A DNA stretch of 64,000 bases. Origin: Tricholoma matsutake (taxonomy: Eukaryota > Basidiomycota > Agaricomycetes > Agaricales > Tricholomataceae). The notes under the pieces are model-generated. The model made no database searches. It saw nothing but the letters and a program-made list of their open reading frames with translations, and was not told where the DNA came from. This document shows, in pieces, positions 55,990-64,000 of this stretch. The stretch covers positions 7,874,001 through 7,938,000 of the forward strand of contig AP026548.1 in assembly GCA_026075535.2 (NCBI GenBank), given 5' to 3'. Every line of letters begins with the position of its first letter. Within the stretch, counting starts at the first letter, position 1. The translations under genes were made by a program, and so were the position numbers.

Positions 55990-56391
55990 TGTTAGGGTGA
56001 CACCCACTATCTGCTAGCTAAGACCGTGCAGGTTCTCTCTACAAGAAGGGGGTGGGATCTGCGCTCGTGATGGGGGAACTGATGGTTTTGATGCGAGGGG
56101 TTATTAATAGGTGAGTTTGTTGAGATAGGCCTTTCACACCGAAAACGTAGGTGGAATACCTAAGAGAACACAACTGGGGTCCCCTAGGCATATATTTAGG
56201 GTTTATATACTATGTTACACATATTGTACATTGTTGTTACCAACGCACTCGTACATGCGCGTACATTTTGATGCATGCGAAATAAAATTCTCATGCTATC
56301 AAAGTGTAGCGTAATTTGGCGTCATGTAGCGTAATTCGACATAATAAAATAAAAATGAAATTTTATTAGGTAATGGGGTGGTCTCCTAACA
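55990..56391 (-). repeat. LTR of Gypsy-1 B, 402 bp
   Basis: It runs from TGTTAGG at 56391 to CCTAACA at 55990. It has TG/CA at several places where the solo LTR at 42300 has CG (for example GGGTGGGATCT against GGGCGGGATCC). Confidence 0.93.
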
Positions 56392-57011
56392 GGAATCTTC
56401 GAAGGCCAGGAAAAGGTGGTACAGCCGAAATGCTGTATTGCCATTAGTTTTTACAAACATTTGACAATGAAGATGCATACCGATGGTTGATATCCTCAAC
56501 AATCTCCAAAGCCACCTTTTCTCCCTGTGTTATATGTAAGTATTGAATTACCCATTCTATGAGGTGGTCTTTGAATGTCCCCTTGATGAGTTGGTGCAAG
56601 AGATCTGGTGCAAGAGGTTCATGGATGTCAGCCCAGGGAAAACTATACGTAAACAGCTAAGTAAGTGTTACAGTAAGTACGGAACATCACATGAAAGGCA
56701 TCAAATATAAATATACCACAATATCACTCCTGATACCAAACTGATCCCACAGAATACCAGGATCCCACAGTTTGATCAGGAAGTCGGTCTTTGCATGTGA
56801 GCGACAATGACTTCCAGGATTATCAAGATTTTCAGGCCATGCATCACATCTGAAACATAGGGTATGAATAAGGCAATCCAGGATGAACAGTGGTATGATC
56901 CTCACTTTGGACACCAGTTTAAGACAATGCATGCTAGCCAAACCTGTTCTGGATAATTGGCAATGTATGGCCCAAGACTAAAAATGGCATGATGGAAGTG
57001 GTCATCAGGAC
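56392..57011 (-). pseudogene. basidiomycete transposase fragment (Plavaka/zinc-finger transposase-like)
   Basis: The minus strand reads FHHAIFSLGPYIANYPEQVW, then ACIVLNWCPKC and, after a probable intron, LWDPGILWDQFGIRSD. ADIHEPLAPDLLHQLIKGTF and AVPPFPGLRRF follow. These are recognisable blocks of a repetitive Agaricomycete transposase family. It is cut at FPGLRRF by Gypsy-1 B and on the other side by the element starting at 57012, so only the middle survives. Confidence 0.65.
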
Positions 57012-57950
57012 TAGTCTTTGAGGGTCCAGTTGCTGCAACCGAAAAAAAACCAGAACTCAACTGGACCCAACCGCAAGCAACCGGTCTTTCCGGTTGCAGT
57101 TGGGCCTTGTTGTCAACAGTTGCAGTTGCAGTTGATAGGCTCAGGCTTGCAAGTCCAACCAATTGGAACCAGTCACAACCGGTTGCAACTGGGTGGCCTT
57201 ACCTCGCTACTCAATCTTAGATAGTACAATTTTTATTTTATTTTCTATGTAATTTACTTACTCCGTAACAAATTTGGGGCATGCCCAAGGAATGATGGAT
57301 GGGCAAGGGTTTATATATGTTTGGGCCATTTGTATATGTTTGAATATGTGTGGTGCAAGTAAACAGCAATGCGACACATTTGTTTGTATGTGCCATCATT
57401 CACTTCTCATGACAACGACAACGATGGCCACAAACAACATGGTTGTTTGGGCCTGCAGTAAGTTTTCTTTTGTATATCTTTATGTTTACTAACTTTATTT
57501 CTATGTTTTAGGTTGAAATTCTTTGGTAACAATGTGTGCTGACATGTACAAACCACACCCACCTACTCTACCTCCTCCTCCCCATCAAAATGGGATGTGA
57601 GGAGTGCCAATCAGTCAGGAGAATGGGGAGGGACACCAGGAGACCCCAGCAGGGGGATACCTGCCAGGTAAGCCCCCCCAGCCACACCCACCTCCATGCC
57701 ATGTCACAGCTAACCCACCCCACCTAGATGCGACACTCCCTCTCTCGCTCCAAATGCAAGATGGAGGAGTATGTTCTTTTTCTATGGTGACACCCTCCCT
57801 TGCTCCAAATGCGAGACAGAGGGGTCTCTATTATGTTTCCAGCACCACCACCCAGCCTGCAAGCCACTGCTCGCAGGGGGAGATGGGGGTGCTGACCGAG
57901 AGGAATGACAATGGGGGTATGACAGGCTGCCACGCCAACCCGACAACAAC
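57012..57950. mobile_element. hAT-like element, left end only
   Basis: It begins TAGTCTTTGAGGGTCCAGT, a diverged form of the end at 57951, followed by subterminal AACCGGTT-rich DNA to about 57200. Inside are a plus-strand A hairpin (GGCC and CAAACAAC with GTTGTTTGGGCC, about 57426-57453), a GTAAGT and TTTTAG pair (to about 57512), type C hairpins (57740-57830) and a B hairpin at 57856-57877. No right end was found. It is probably interrupted by the next element. Confidence 0.55.
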
Positions 57951-59514
57951 TAGTGTTTGAAAGTCCAGTCCAGTCCATATATTTCAAATATTACATGCAA
58001 CCGTAGACTGGACCAGTATAAACCGGTCCATCACAGTTGCCTGACGGTTCCTGGACTGGTCACAACTGGTCAGGACCACGTAAGTAATACAAGTTGTACA
58101 CTAAGTTGAACACTAAATAGAAATTCTAAAACTATTATTCACACCCTGCAAGCAGAGGCTCACAGAAGTGGAGGGTGCTACAAATAATAAATGAAAGAAA
58201 AACAGATAATCCCCCCACAGGATGTGTGGGGGTCCACACTAGCATACGAAAAAAAGAAGAAAAAACCAAAAGAAAAAGAAAAGAAATAGCCCCACCATCT
58301 CGTGTTTGTAACGAGGGTGGGGTCCTGCTGCCATTTGTTTGTTGTTCCCCATTGTTGTTCCCCATTGTTTGTTGTTTCCTGCCATTTGTTGTTCCCCGCT
58401 GTTGGTCATTCCCTGTTGCTGGTCATTCCCTGCCGTTGGTTGTTCCCCATTGTTGGTTGTTCCCCATTGTTCCCTGTTCCCGTTGTTTGTCAATCCCCAT
58501 CGTTCACCATTCCCATTGTTTGTTGTTGGTCGTTCCCTGTTGCTGGTTGCTCCCTGCTGTTGGTTGTTCCCCATTGTTTGTTGTTCCCGTTGTTCGCCAT
58601 TCCTGTTGTTTGTTGTTCCTGTTGTTTGTTGTTCCCGTTGTTTGTTGTTCCCGTTGTTTGTTGTTCCCGTTGTTTGTTGTTCCCGTTGTTTGTTGTTCCC
58701 GTTGTTTGTTGTTCCCGTTGTTTGTTGTTCCCATTGTTTGTTGTTCCCATTGTTTATTGTTCCCGTTGTTCCCCGTTCCTGTTGTTTGTCATTGGTCGTT
58801 CCCTGTTGCTGGTTGTTCCCTGCCATTGGTTGTTCCCCATCATTCATGATCCCTCCTGGTCATCGTCGTCAGCACCTCCATACCTCCCTATGAGCAGTGG
58901 CTCGCAGGCAGGGTGGTGGTGCTGTGTGATGTGGCATTGGCGGTGGTCATCACTGGACAGAAAAGGGCCCATTGCCACCCTGCGATCAGAGGCTTGCAGC
59001 AGTGGCGCAGGGCTTCTGTGTGTCATTCGGTGGGTGGGCGATGTTGTAGTCAAGATGCAAGAACCTAAAAGAAAATCATTTAGTTAGTAAAAGAAACAAC
59101 TCAACAAATAATAATATGATGTCAACTTTGCATGATGCAAGCAAACACGTCAATGTGTGATGCAACAACATGTATTACGTGTTTGTTTACTGTGAACAAA
59201 TATGTACAACTACAGTAACATATATAAGCCCCACCAATTCGTGTGGCATCCCCCCTCATAGTTAGTTTATTATATACAATATGTACATTAGTTTATTGTT
59301 TTATAGGGTATGTAATCTAAGTGTAAGAAGACCAGTTGTAACTGGTTACAACCAGTTTTATAATGGTTTTCAAATGTTTTCAAAACAAGTGAACCGGCAA
59401 CCGAACCACAGTTTTGGTTGCTCACTTTTTCAGACAAATGGACCAAACCACAGCATGGACCGCGGTTCAGTCTGGTTCGGTCTTTGGTCCTATGGACTGA
59501 ACCTTCAAACACTA
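57951..59514. mobile_element. hAT-like non-autonomous element, 1564 bp, 8-bp duplication
   Basis: The ends TAGTGTTTGAAAGTCCAGT and the inverse of TAGTGTTTGAAGGTTCAGT delimit it. ACAACAAC is duplicated at 57943-57950 and 59515-59522, the hAT-typical length. Subterminal DNA carries repeated ACTGGTC/AACCGGTT motifs. The interior has B hairpins on the minus strand (about 58143-58165, 58890-58910, 58980-59000), a 16-bp minisatellite, and a minus-strand intron-like segment (59065-59110). There is no transposase. Confidence 0.85.
58320..58850. repeat. 16-bp minisatellite (GTTGTTTGTTGTTCCC)
   Basis: The core about 58610-58770 has roughly ten near-perfect units. The flanks contain diverged units with CATT, GGTC and CTGC variants. 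All frames stay open on both strands because of the periodicity. This creates several long but meaningless open frames. Confidence 0.92.
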
Positions 59515-59522
59515 ACAACAAC

Positions 59523-60091
59523 AATGTGGCACTGCCGCAACATTGCCAACCCCCACATAGGTAAGCTACATTGCATCAAATGATACGACCTATCGAACGC
59601 ATACATTGTATCAAATGATATGGGTTCGATGGATGCTGTCGAACTCACTATATAAAGTCACTATACTATATTAACCAATGACTACATTGTACACTGATTA
59701 TTATACCTTACAATAGACATGCATTAGGAATGTAATACAGCCATTAGTAACATATGAAATGCAACAGGCACAGATGCAGCCATGGACATGGGGATGGCCA
59801 TGGGGACGGCCACAGCATCGCCATCGGGCATGGACACAATATTAACCTATGAATACTATTGACTTTCGATGGACGCCGTTGAACTCACTATATATTTGTA
59901 CATACTCTATTAATTAACCAATGACTACTTTACTTGCTGTACCGTACAGACATTAGTAATGTTTGAAATGCAATTGCAGGGAAGGGGACCGGGAAGTGGC
60001 ACTGACATCGGAGCTTGACAGGACCATAAAAACAATGATATTTACCATGTACAGTGTACTACTACCCACAACACTATATATACATGATGCA
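59523..60091. other. non-coding stretch with an imperfect direct repeat
   Basis: Blocks at about 59625-59770 and 59865-59985 both read TTCGATGGA.GC.GT.GAACTCACTATAT, then ATTAACCAATGACTAC and CATTAGTAA...GAAATGCAA. This is a roughly 120-bp duplication with an intervening GGGGATGGCCATGGGG run. No gene is seen. Confidence 0.5.
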
Positions 60092-61598
60092 TCATTCAAT
60101 GTCAGTGTCCATCATCATCTCATCAGGGCTAGACAACCAAGTCTCATCGACATAACTGAAGTCTGCAGGAGTGTAGATTGGCAAAGTGATACGAGAAGGA
60201 GTGGGGTTCTCTATCTGTGATGTGGTAATGGAATCTTCAGAATCGGTCTCAGCATCAGATTCACCATTAGATCCAGTCTCTAAGGATGACAGAAAAGCAT
60301 CTGCAGCATCAGATGCAGTGGGGAAAGCAGCTGCATCTGTTGAAGTTGGATTGGCGGCTGGAGACGAGGAGGTAGAATCGGAAAGATAAAAGGGCACAGC
60401 ATCAAAGCCAGTCAGGGAACCTGTAGGGGAAGATGATGACTGATCATTGTCGCCCTGCCATGCCATGAGTGCCTGAAAGGCGGTGGGCTGATTAGCATCA
60501 CTTGATGCATCGTCTTTGCCTTGCCATGCCATGGCTGCCTGAAAGGCAGTGGGCTGATCTGCACTTGACGCATCATCTTGGCCTTGCCAAACCATGGCAG
60601 TGGGCTGGCCGGCTTCTGCATTGGGCAAGGCATCGGGGATGGGAGTGGCATCGGGAATGGGAGTGGGAGTGGGAGTGGGAGGAGGAGTGGGGGTGGGAGG
60701 CGATGAATTGTCTGCTCCATCACCTGATACCGTGGGTGGTCGACCATAGGCATTGGATGCAACTGTTGAGACCATTGGTGTGCTCGACCACACCTTTCTT
60801 CCCTTCGCACCATCAGGCAGAGACAACTGATACCCAGAATGCTGTTGTTTGCCCTTGCTCTTGGTCTTCTCATTAGCACCCAAAACATCTCTTTCCGTGA
60901 TGTCGACACCCCAGGTCCACTTGTAGGAGCTGGGGGGGAAGGGACTTCAGGCGCTCAAGTTCTGCCTGTGCATTTGCTGCCACCAGTTCCAATTTTCTTC
61001 TTACCGCTGTTTGCCTTGAAGGTTGCCCAGCATGTTGAGGGGGTTTTGATCCCATTGCCAAAGCCTGTGGTTCAGCCTGGAGCTCCTTCAGCAGGGCAAG
61101 CTCATGAACTCGGTGTAATGCTGCTGCTTTCCTGACATTGGTGTTCAATGCAGCATCTGCTGATAATTTGCAGCCATCTATAAACTGAAGCATACTGCAC
61201 GTTTCATGCAGCATATCATTCAAGAGACCCTGGAGGTTGATGCAGGATTGGCAATTGGCAGTGGGAGCGGCAATGGCCTGGGAAGCGGGAGCGGGTGAGT
61301 CAGACTCAGTGAAGTACTGCTTATGGTGATCAAGGCACTGATCCAGGGTGTCAATGCCCATAATGCTGTCCACTGCCAGTTCACTATGATGTCTCCACCA
61401 ATCCAGGGCATATGAGGGCACTAGACTGCTTGTAAGTTTGGGGGGGACACCATCATCCAACACGGCCAAGAGGGATGGATGGAATCTGAGTGGCAAGTGG
61501 TCAAAGTTTACCTCAGCAAGACTGTCAGCCAAGGAATGAAGCAGGATTGGCACCTTGAACACCAGGCTGATTGATGTGGTGAAGCCAATTTGAGACAT
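60092..61598 (-). pseudogene. KDZ-associated second ORF, one frameshift
   Basis: The minus strand starts MSQIGFTTSISLVFK and includes DWWRHHSELAVDSIMGIDTL and ELERLKSLPP. After a frame change in the C run at about 60948 it continues SYKWTWGVDITERDVLGANE to a Pro/Thr-rich (TPTPPPTPTPTPIPDATPIP) and Ser/Asp-rich C-terminus, ending at 60092. Losing one C from an eight-C run would explain the shift. The tail contains three diverged QPTAFQALMAWQG repeats. The function is unknown. Its position directly after the KDZ transposase suggests it belongs to the same transposon. Confidence 0.6.
60640..60700. repeat. GGGAGT microsatellite
   Basis: GGAATGGGAGTGGGAGTGGG-type repeats encode the Pro-Thr/Pro-Ile run on the minus strand. 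A related run at 63120-63175 (GCCAATGCCAATGCCATTCC) lies within the transposase tail. Confidence 0.8.
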
Positions 61599-61909
61599 GA
61601 TGCACAGCTGCAATATTTTTGAGTGATGAATCTCTTACTTGATTCATAAAAGATCCTGCTTACAAGCTCACAATACAGAACCTTTTGCATCCATTTTTGC
61701 TTTAAGACATTTGCCCCTTGCATGTGCAACAGGACTTGACAGAAACAGGACTCTGCATACCAAATGATCTGCTGTGTACGCATTTGGAGTTTGTAAAGAA
61801 AAAGGGTTGAAGACTGAGAGACATTTATTTGACATGTTGATTGTGGTTAGAGATCAAGATGATCGAGTTTATGTAATAGAGGGTCATAGAGGGGAGATGT
61901 AATGGATGT

Positions 61910-63905
61910 TTGCTGATGTAAACACAGTGTCAGCCCTGAACACTAATTCACGCCATAAAGCCCACTGACAGTTAGCATAGGCTAGGGGGCCAGGCAAGGT
62001 ATTCTCTGAGTGCAAGGCTGACCCCCACCATTCACTGTGATAAATGAAATACCACACAGTCCATTGCATTTCATATGTGACCAGCAGAAATTTCTCCTTC
62101 CATCTATGTCTCTGAGCCTGTGAGTGAAGCCAATGTACTCGCCTGACTATCCAAGAAGTTCAGTGGAATGCAAACGAATAGCCACAAAATAGATGTACAT
62201 CCCCAGAATCGATCAGCGGGATCAGGAGTGGGGCTGTTAAAGGAAGTGGGATCGGGAATGAGACCAGGAGCGGGAGCAGGTATGGCAGCGGCAGTGGCAT
62301 CGGGGAAGGCAGTAACACCAGTCCGAATGTGAGAATTATGCCAAATCCAGGACAGACGAATATTAGTGGAGCCTGGCATATTCAGGTTCAGAATAGCTGT
62401 GCTAGCATTGAGGTCATCCTTTTTTAACCACTGAAACATATTTAAGGTGTCAGTGTCACAATCCAGTGCCACCAATCTGCTTCAGCAATGGTTATACATT
62501 CAGGAATGCAGGGCAATTTTGTTAACCAACTCCTGGACAGTGGCTCATGCTCATGTGCAAACAACCTTTCTTGGGGCCGCTCGAATAATGTGTGAATATT
62601 GAAATGACTTGTCCACAATGAGCTCCCACAGCTGATGCAGCAGTCGGCTTGCCTGATTCTTCCTGAGCTGAATCTCCACCTCTGCCAGAGGGCCATTAAA
62701 TGGGAGGTATACTTGTTGCTCCTCAACTGGAATAGCATTTCTGTCAGCTGGAAGATGTGAAGGCCCCAATGCTGTAGGTGTGTCTTCATCTGAAGGGTCT
62801 AAGTCATCAGAGTTGTCAACATTGTAATGGCTGATTTGTGATGGAGCAATGTCATGGTCAGCAACATTGGCAGCATTTTGTAATCTGTTAAGGTTTCCAT
62901 GTGGGATGCAAGAGCTTCCCTTTCCCTTCCAACAGATTGCGTGTCAGAAACATTTGGTGATGTACCAATTTGGCAGACTTTGTCTCGTAATTCAATCCTG
63001 GTGTACCCCAACAATGGGTTGTGATATATGAGTATGTTAGGCAGTACTTACTGCATTTGTTGAACAATGATTGCGAAATCAATCCACTCCTCAACCGCAG
63101 ATTGAACTGGTGCTGGTGCTGCTCCCATTGCCAATGCCAATGCCAATGCCATTCCCACTCCCACTCCCGATCCCTGAGTGGCATAGATATCCATGGCATT
63201 AACATCTGTCAGCCTGAGCAATTCTGCTGCAGTCACTTCATCCTCCCATCTTTGGACTGCCTGTTGACCAAATGCTGCTGTAAGGTCAGCATGGTGCTTG
63301 CCGAGTTGCGTGGAGATCTCAAGGGCTTCTTGAGATTTTGCACACAGCATAGCAGTCATGCCAAGCATTTTCTTGTGATTTGAGTCTGTAGCATGATTGT
63401 CAAGCATTTCTGCCCAATGTGGCAAGGTCGCTGTCCTGACTGTTGGGGAAATGGAATTCAGCGATGACCACAGGGACTCTAGTATTTCTCCTGCTATGAT
63501 GCCAGAGCCTGGAATGAAAGATGGAGCATAGTGAAAAAAGCATTTGTCCTTGTGACCATGTACATGCATAAGCCCAATGGCCTGGTCAATGGTGAGGTCA
63601 GCTGGAAGATGTGGACCAATGCGCTCCAGAAGGTAGATGATGTACTGGCAGACAATGTCATAAATCAGCATTACTCCCTGTTGAGGGTCAACACTGGTAG
63701 TCTTCAGTGCTTGAAGGAAAGCAAATTCAACGTTCTTTTGCTGTTCTCCCTGGAACAAGTCTACCAATGCATTGGGTGCATAACATCTATTTTGCGCACA
63801 TGCAATGGCAGCTACTCCAGTCCTATCACATGCCTTTGATGCCAGAAAAGCATTCACAATGGCTAGGAATTTATTTTCGCAAGGTGCCTTCTGCAAAAGG
63901 GGCAC
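61910..63905 (-). pseudogene. KDZ (Kyakuja-Dileera-Zisupton) transposase, C-terminal part, runs off the window
   Basis: The open exon 63905-63048 contains NALVDLFQGEQQKNVE, MLIYDIVCQY, HVHGHKDKCFFHYAPSFIPG and GEILESLWSSLNSISP. The glutamate of GEILESLWS matches the expected catalytic residue of KDZ transposases. Downstream exons (about 62890-61910) carry LPFNGPLAEVEIQLRKNQAS, DDLNASTAILNLNMPG and SALHSENTLPGPLAYA. TGA codons replace arginines in T-R-A-R-ATVQEL and HS-R-MYNHC-R-SRL. The N-terminal CxC-type half is beyond the right edge or broken at 63905. Confidence 0.85.
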
Positions 63906-64000
63906 GGATCAGATCAGATCAGATCGGGAGCGGGCACAGGAGCAGGGGCGGGTACAGCCACAGCCACAGCCACAGGAATGGCAGTGGCAATGGCAGTGGC
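63906..64000. repeat. simple repeats at the right edge
   Basis: GATCAGATCAGATCAGATCG is followed by GGGAGCGGGCAC- and CAGCCACAGCCACAGCCACA-type repeats and GGCAGTGGCAATGGCAGTGG. They are low-complexity insertions of the kind seen throughout the KDZ region and interrupt the transposase frame here. Confidence 0.7.

Larger units (their letters stand above)
52643..56391 (-). mobile_element. Gypsy-1 copy B, truncated in RNase H
   Basis: The 5' LTR (55990-56391, 402 bp), gag (54406-55503) and pol as far as PILAPVDF are present on the minus strand. There the sequence switches abruptly to G2 gag at 52643. The 3' half and 3' LTR are missing. The coding part is almost identical to copy A, including its stops and frameshift. 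The insertion at 56391/56392 is inside an unrelated transposase fragment. Confidence 0.9.

Noticed and set aside
58175..59087. Long overlapping open frames on both strands with Cys/Phe/Leu or Asn/Gln/Thr repeats
   Set aside because: They arise from the 16-bp minisatellite, which is open in every frame; no start context, domain or codon bias supports a protein.

Overview
The window looks like a transposon-crowded region of an Agaricomycete (basidiomycete) nuclear genome. Supporting evidence: short 50-67 nt GT-AG introns, Plavaka and KDZ DNA transposons, chromodomain Ty3/gypsy elements and a Crinkler-type gene. No bacterial features (operons, Shine-Dalgarno sites, CRISPR) are present. Only two host-type genes can be modelled end to end: an 11-exon, 550-residue FAD-dependent monooxygenase (7058-9284, +) and a 5-exon, 733-residue Crinkler-like P-loop protein (29935-32349, +). 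Both lie in CpG-rich islands. Nearly everything else is nested, decayed mobile DNA.

Layout. 1-4950: divergent tRNA-like arms enclosing a long-TIR element (370-1522) and a pogo/Tigger-like transposon (1525-4621), which itself holds a MITE. 4950-9980: gene-poor DNA and the FAD monooxygenase. 9980-14750: a HARBI1-like transposase split by a Plavaka-type non-autonomous element (10504-13229), a Copia-like LTR piece, and a hAT-like left end. 14757-29691: a 3'-5' exonuclease-domain gene, split by an 11.4-kb Plavaka transposon (16575-28012, CACTGTG ends, TTA target duplication) and by a 522-bp MITE. The Plavaka element carries its transposase plus at least two cargo genes. 32754-38165: rearranged gypsy fragments and an opposite-strand cysteine-cluster ORF. 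38400-52642: a minus-strand Ty3/gypsy element (called G2 here), broken by a solo LTR, a 196-bp inverted piece of itself, a 6-kb plus-strand chromodomain gypsy (Gypsy-1 copy A) and a TA-flanked element. 52643-56391: a truncated minus-strand Gypsy-1 copy B. 56392-59514: a basidiomycete transposase fragment and two hAT-like elements. 60092-64000: a KDZ transposon running off the right edge.

Three patterns run across element families. (1) Non-autonomous elements with unrelated ends share one internal module: GC-rich hairpins whose stems vary by compensatory changes, followed by intron-like GTAAGT...CTAAC...TAG segments. (2) Premature stops in the transposon genes are overwhelmingly TGA where the family expects arginine, consistent with CGA to TGA decay at CpG. 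The two host genes keep CGA codons. (3) Two Gypsy-1 copies at different sites carry the same stops and the same frameshift. The parent of at least one copy was therefore already broken when it moved.

All calls rest on reading the sequence. Gene models were checked by reading-frame closure across introns. No database search was possible.
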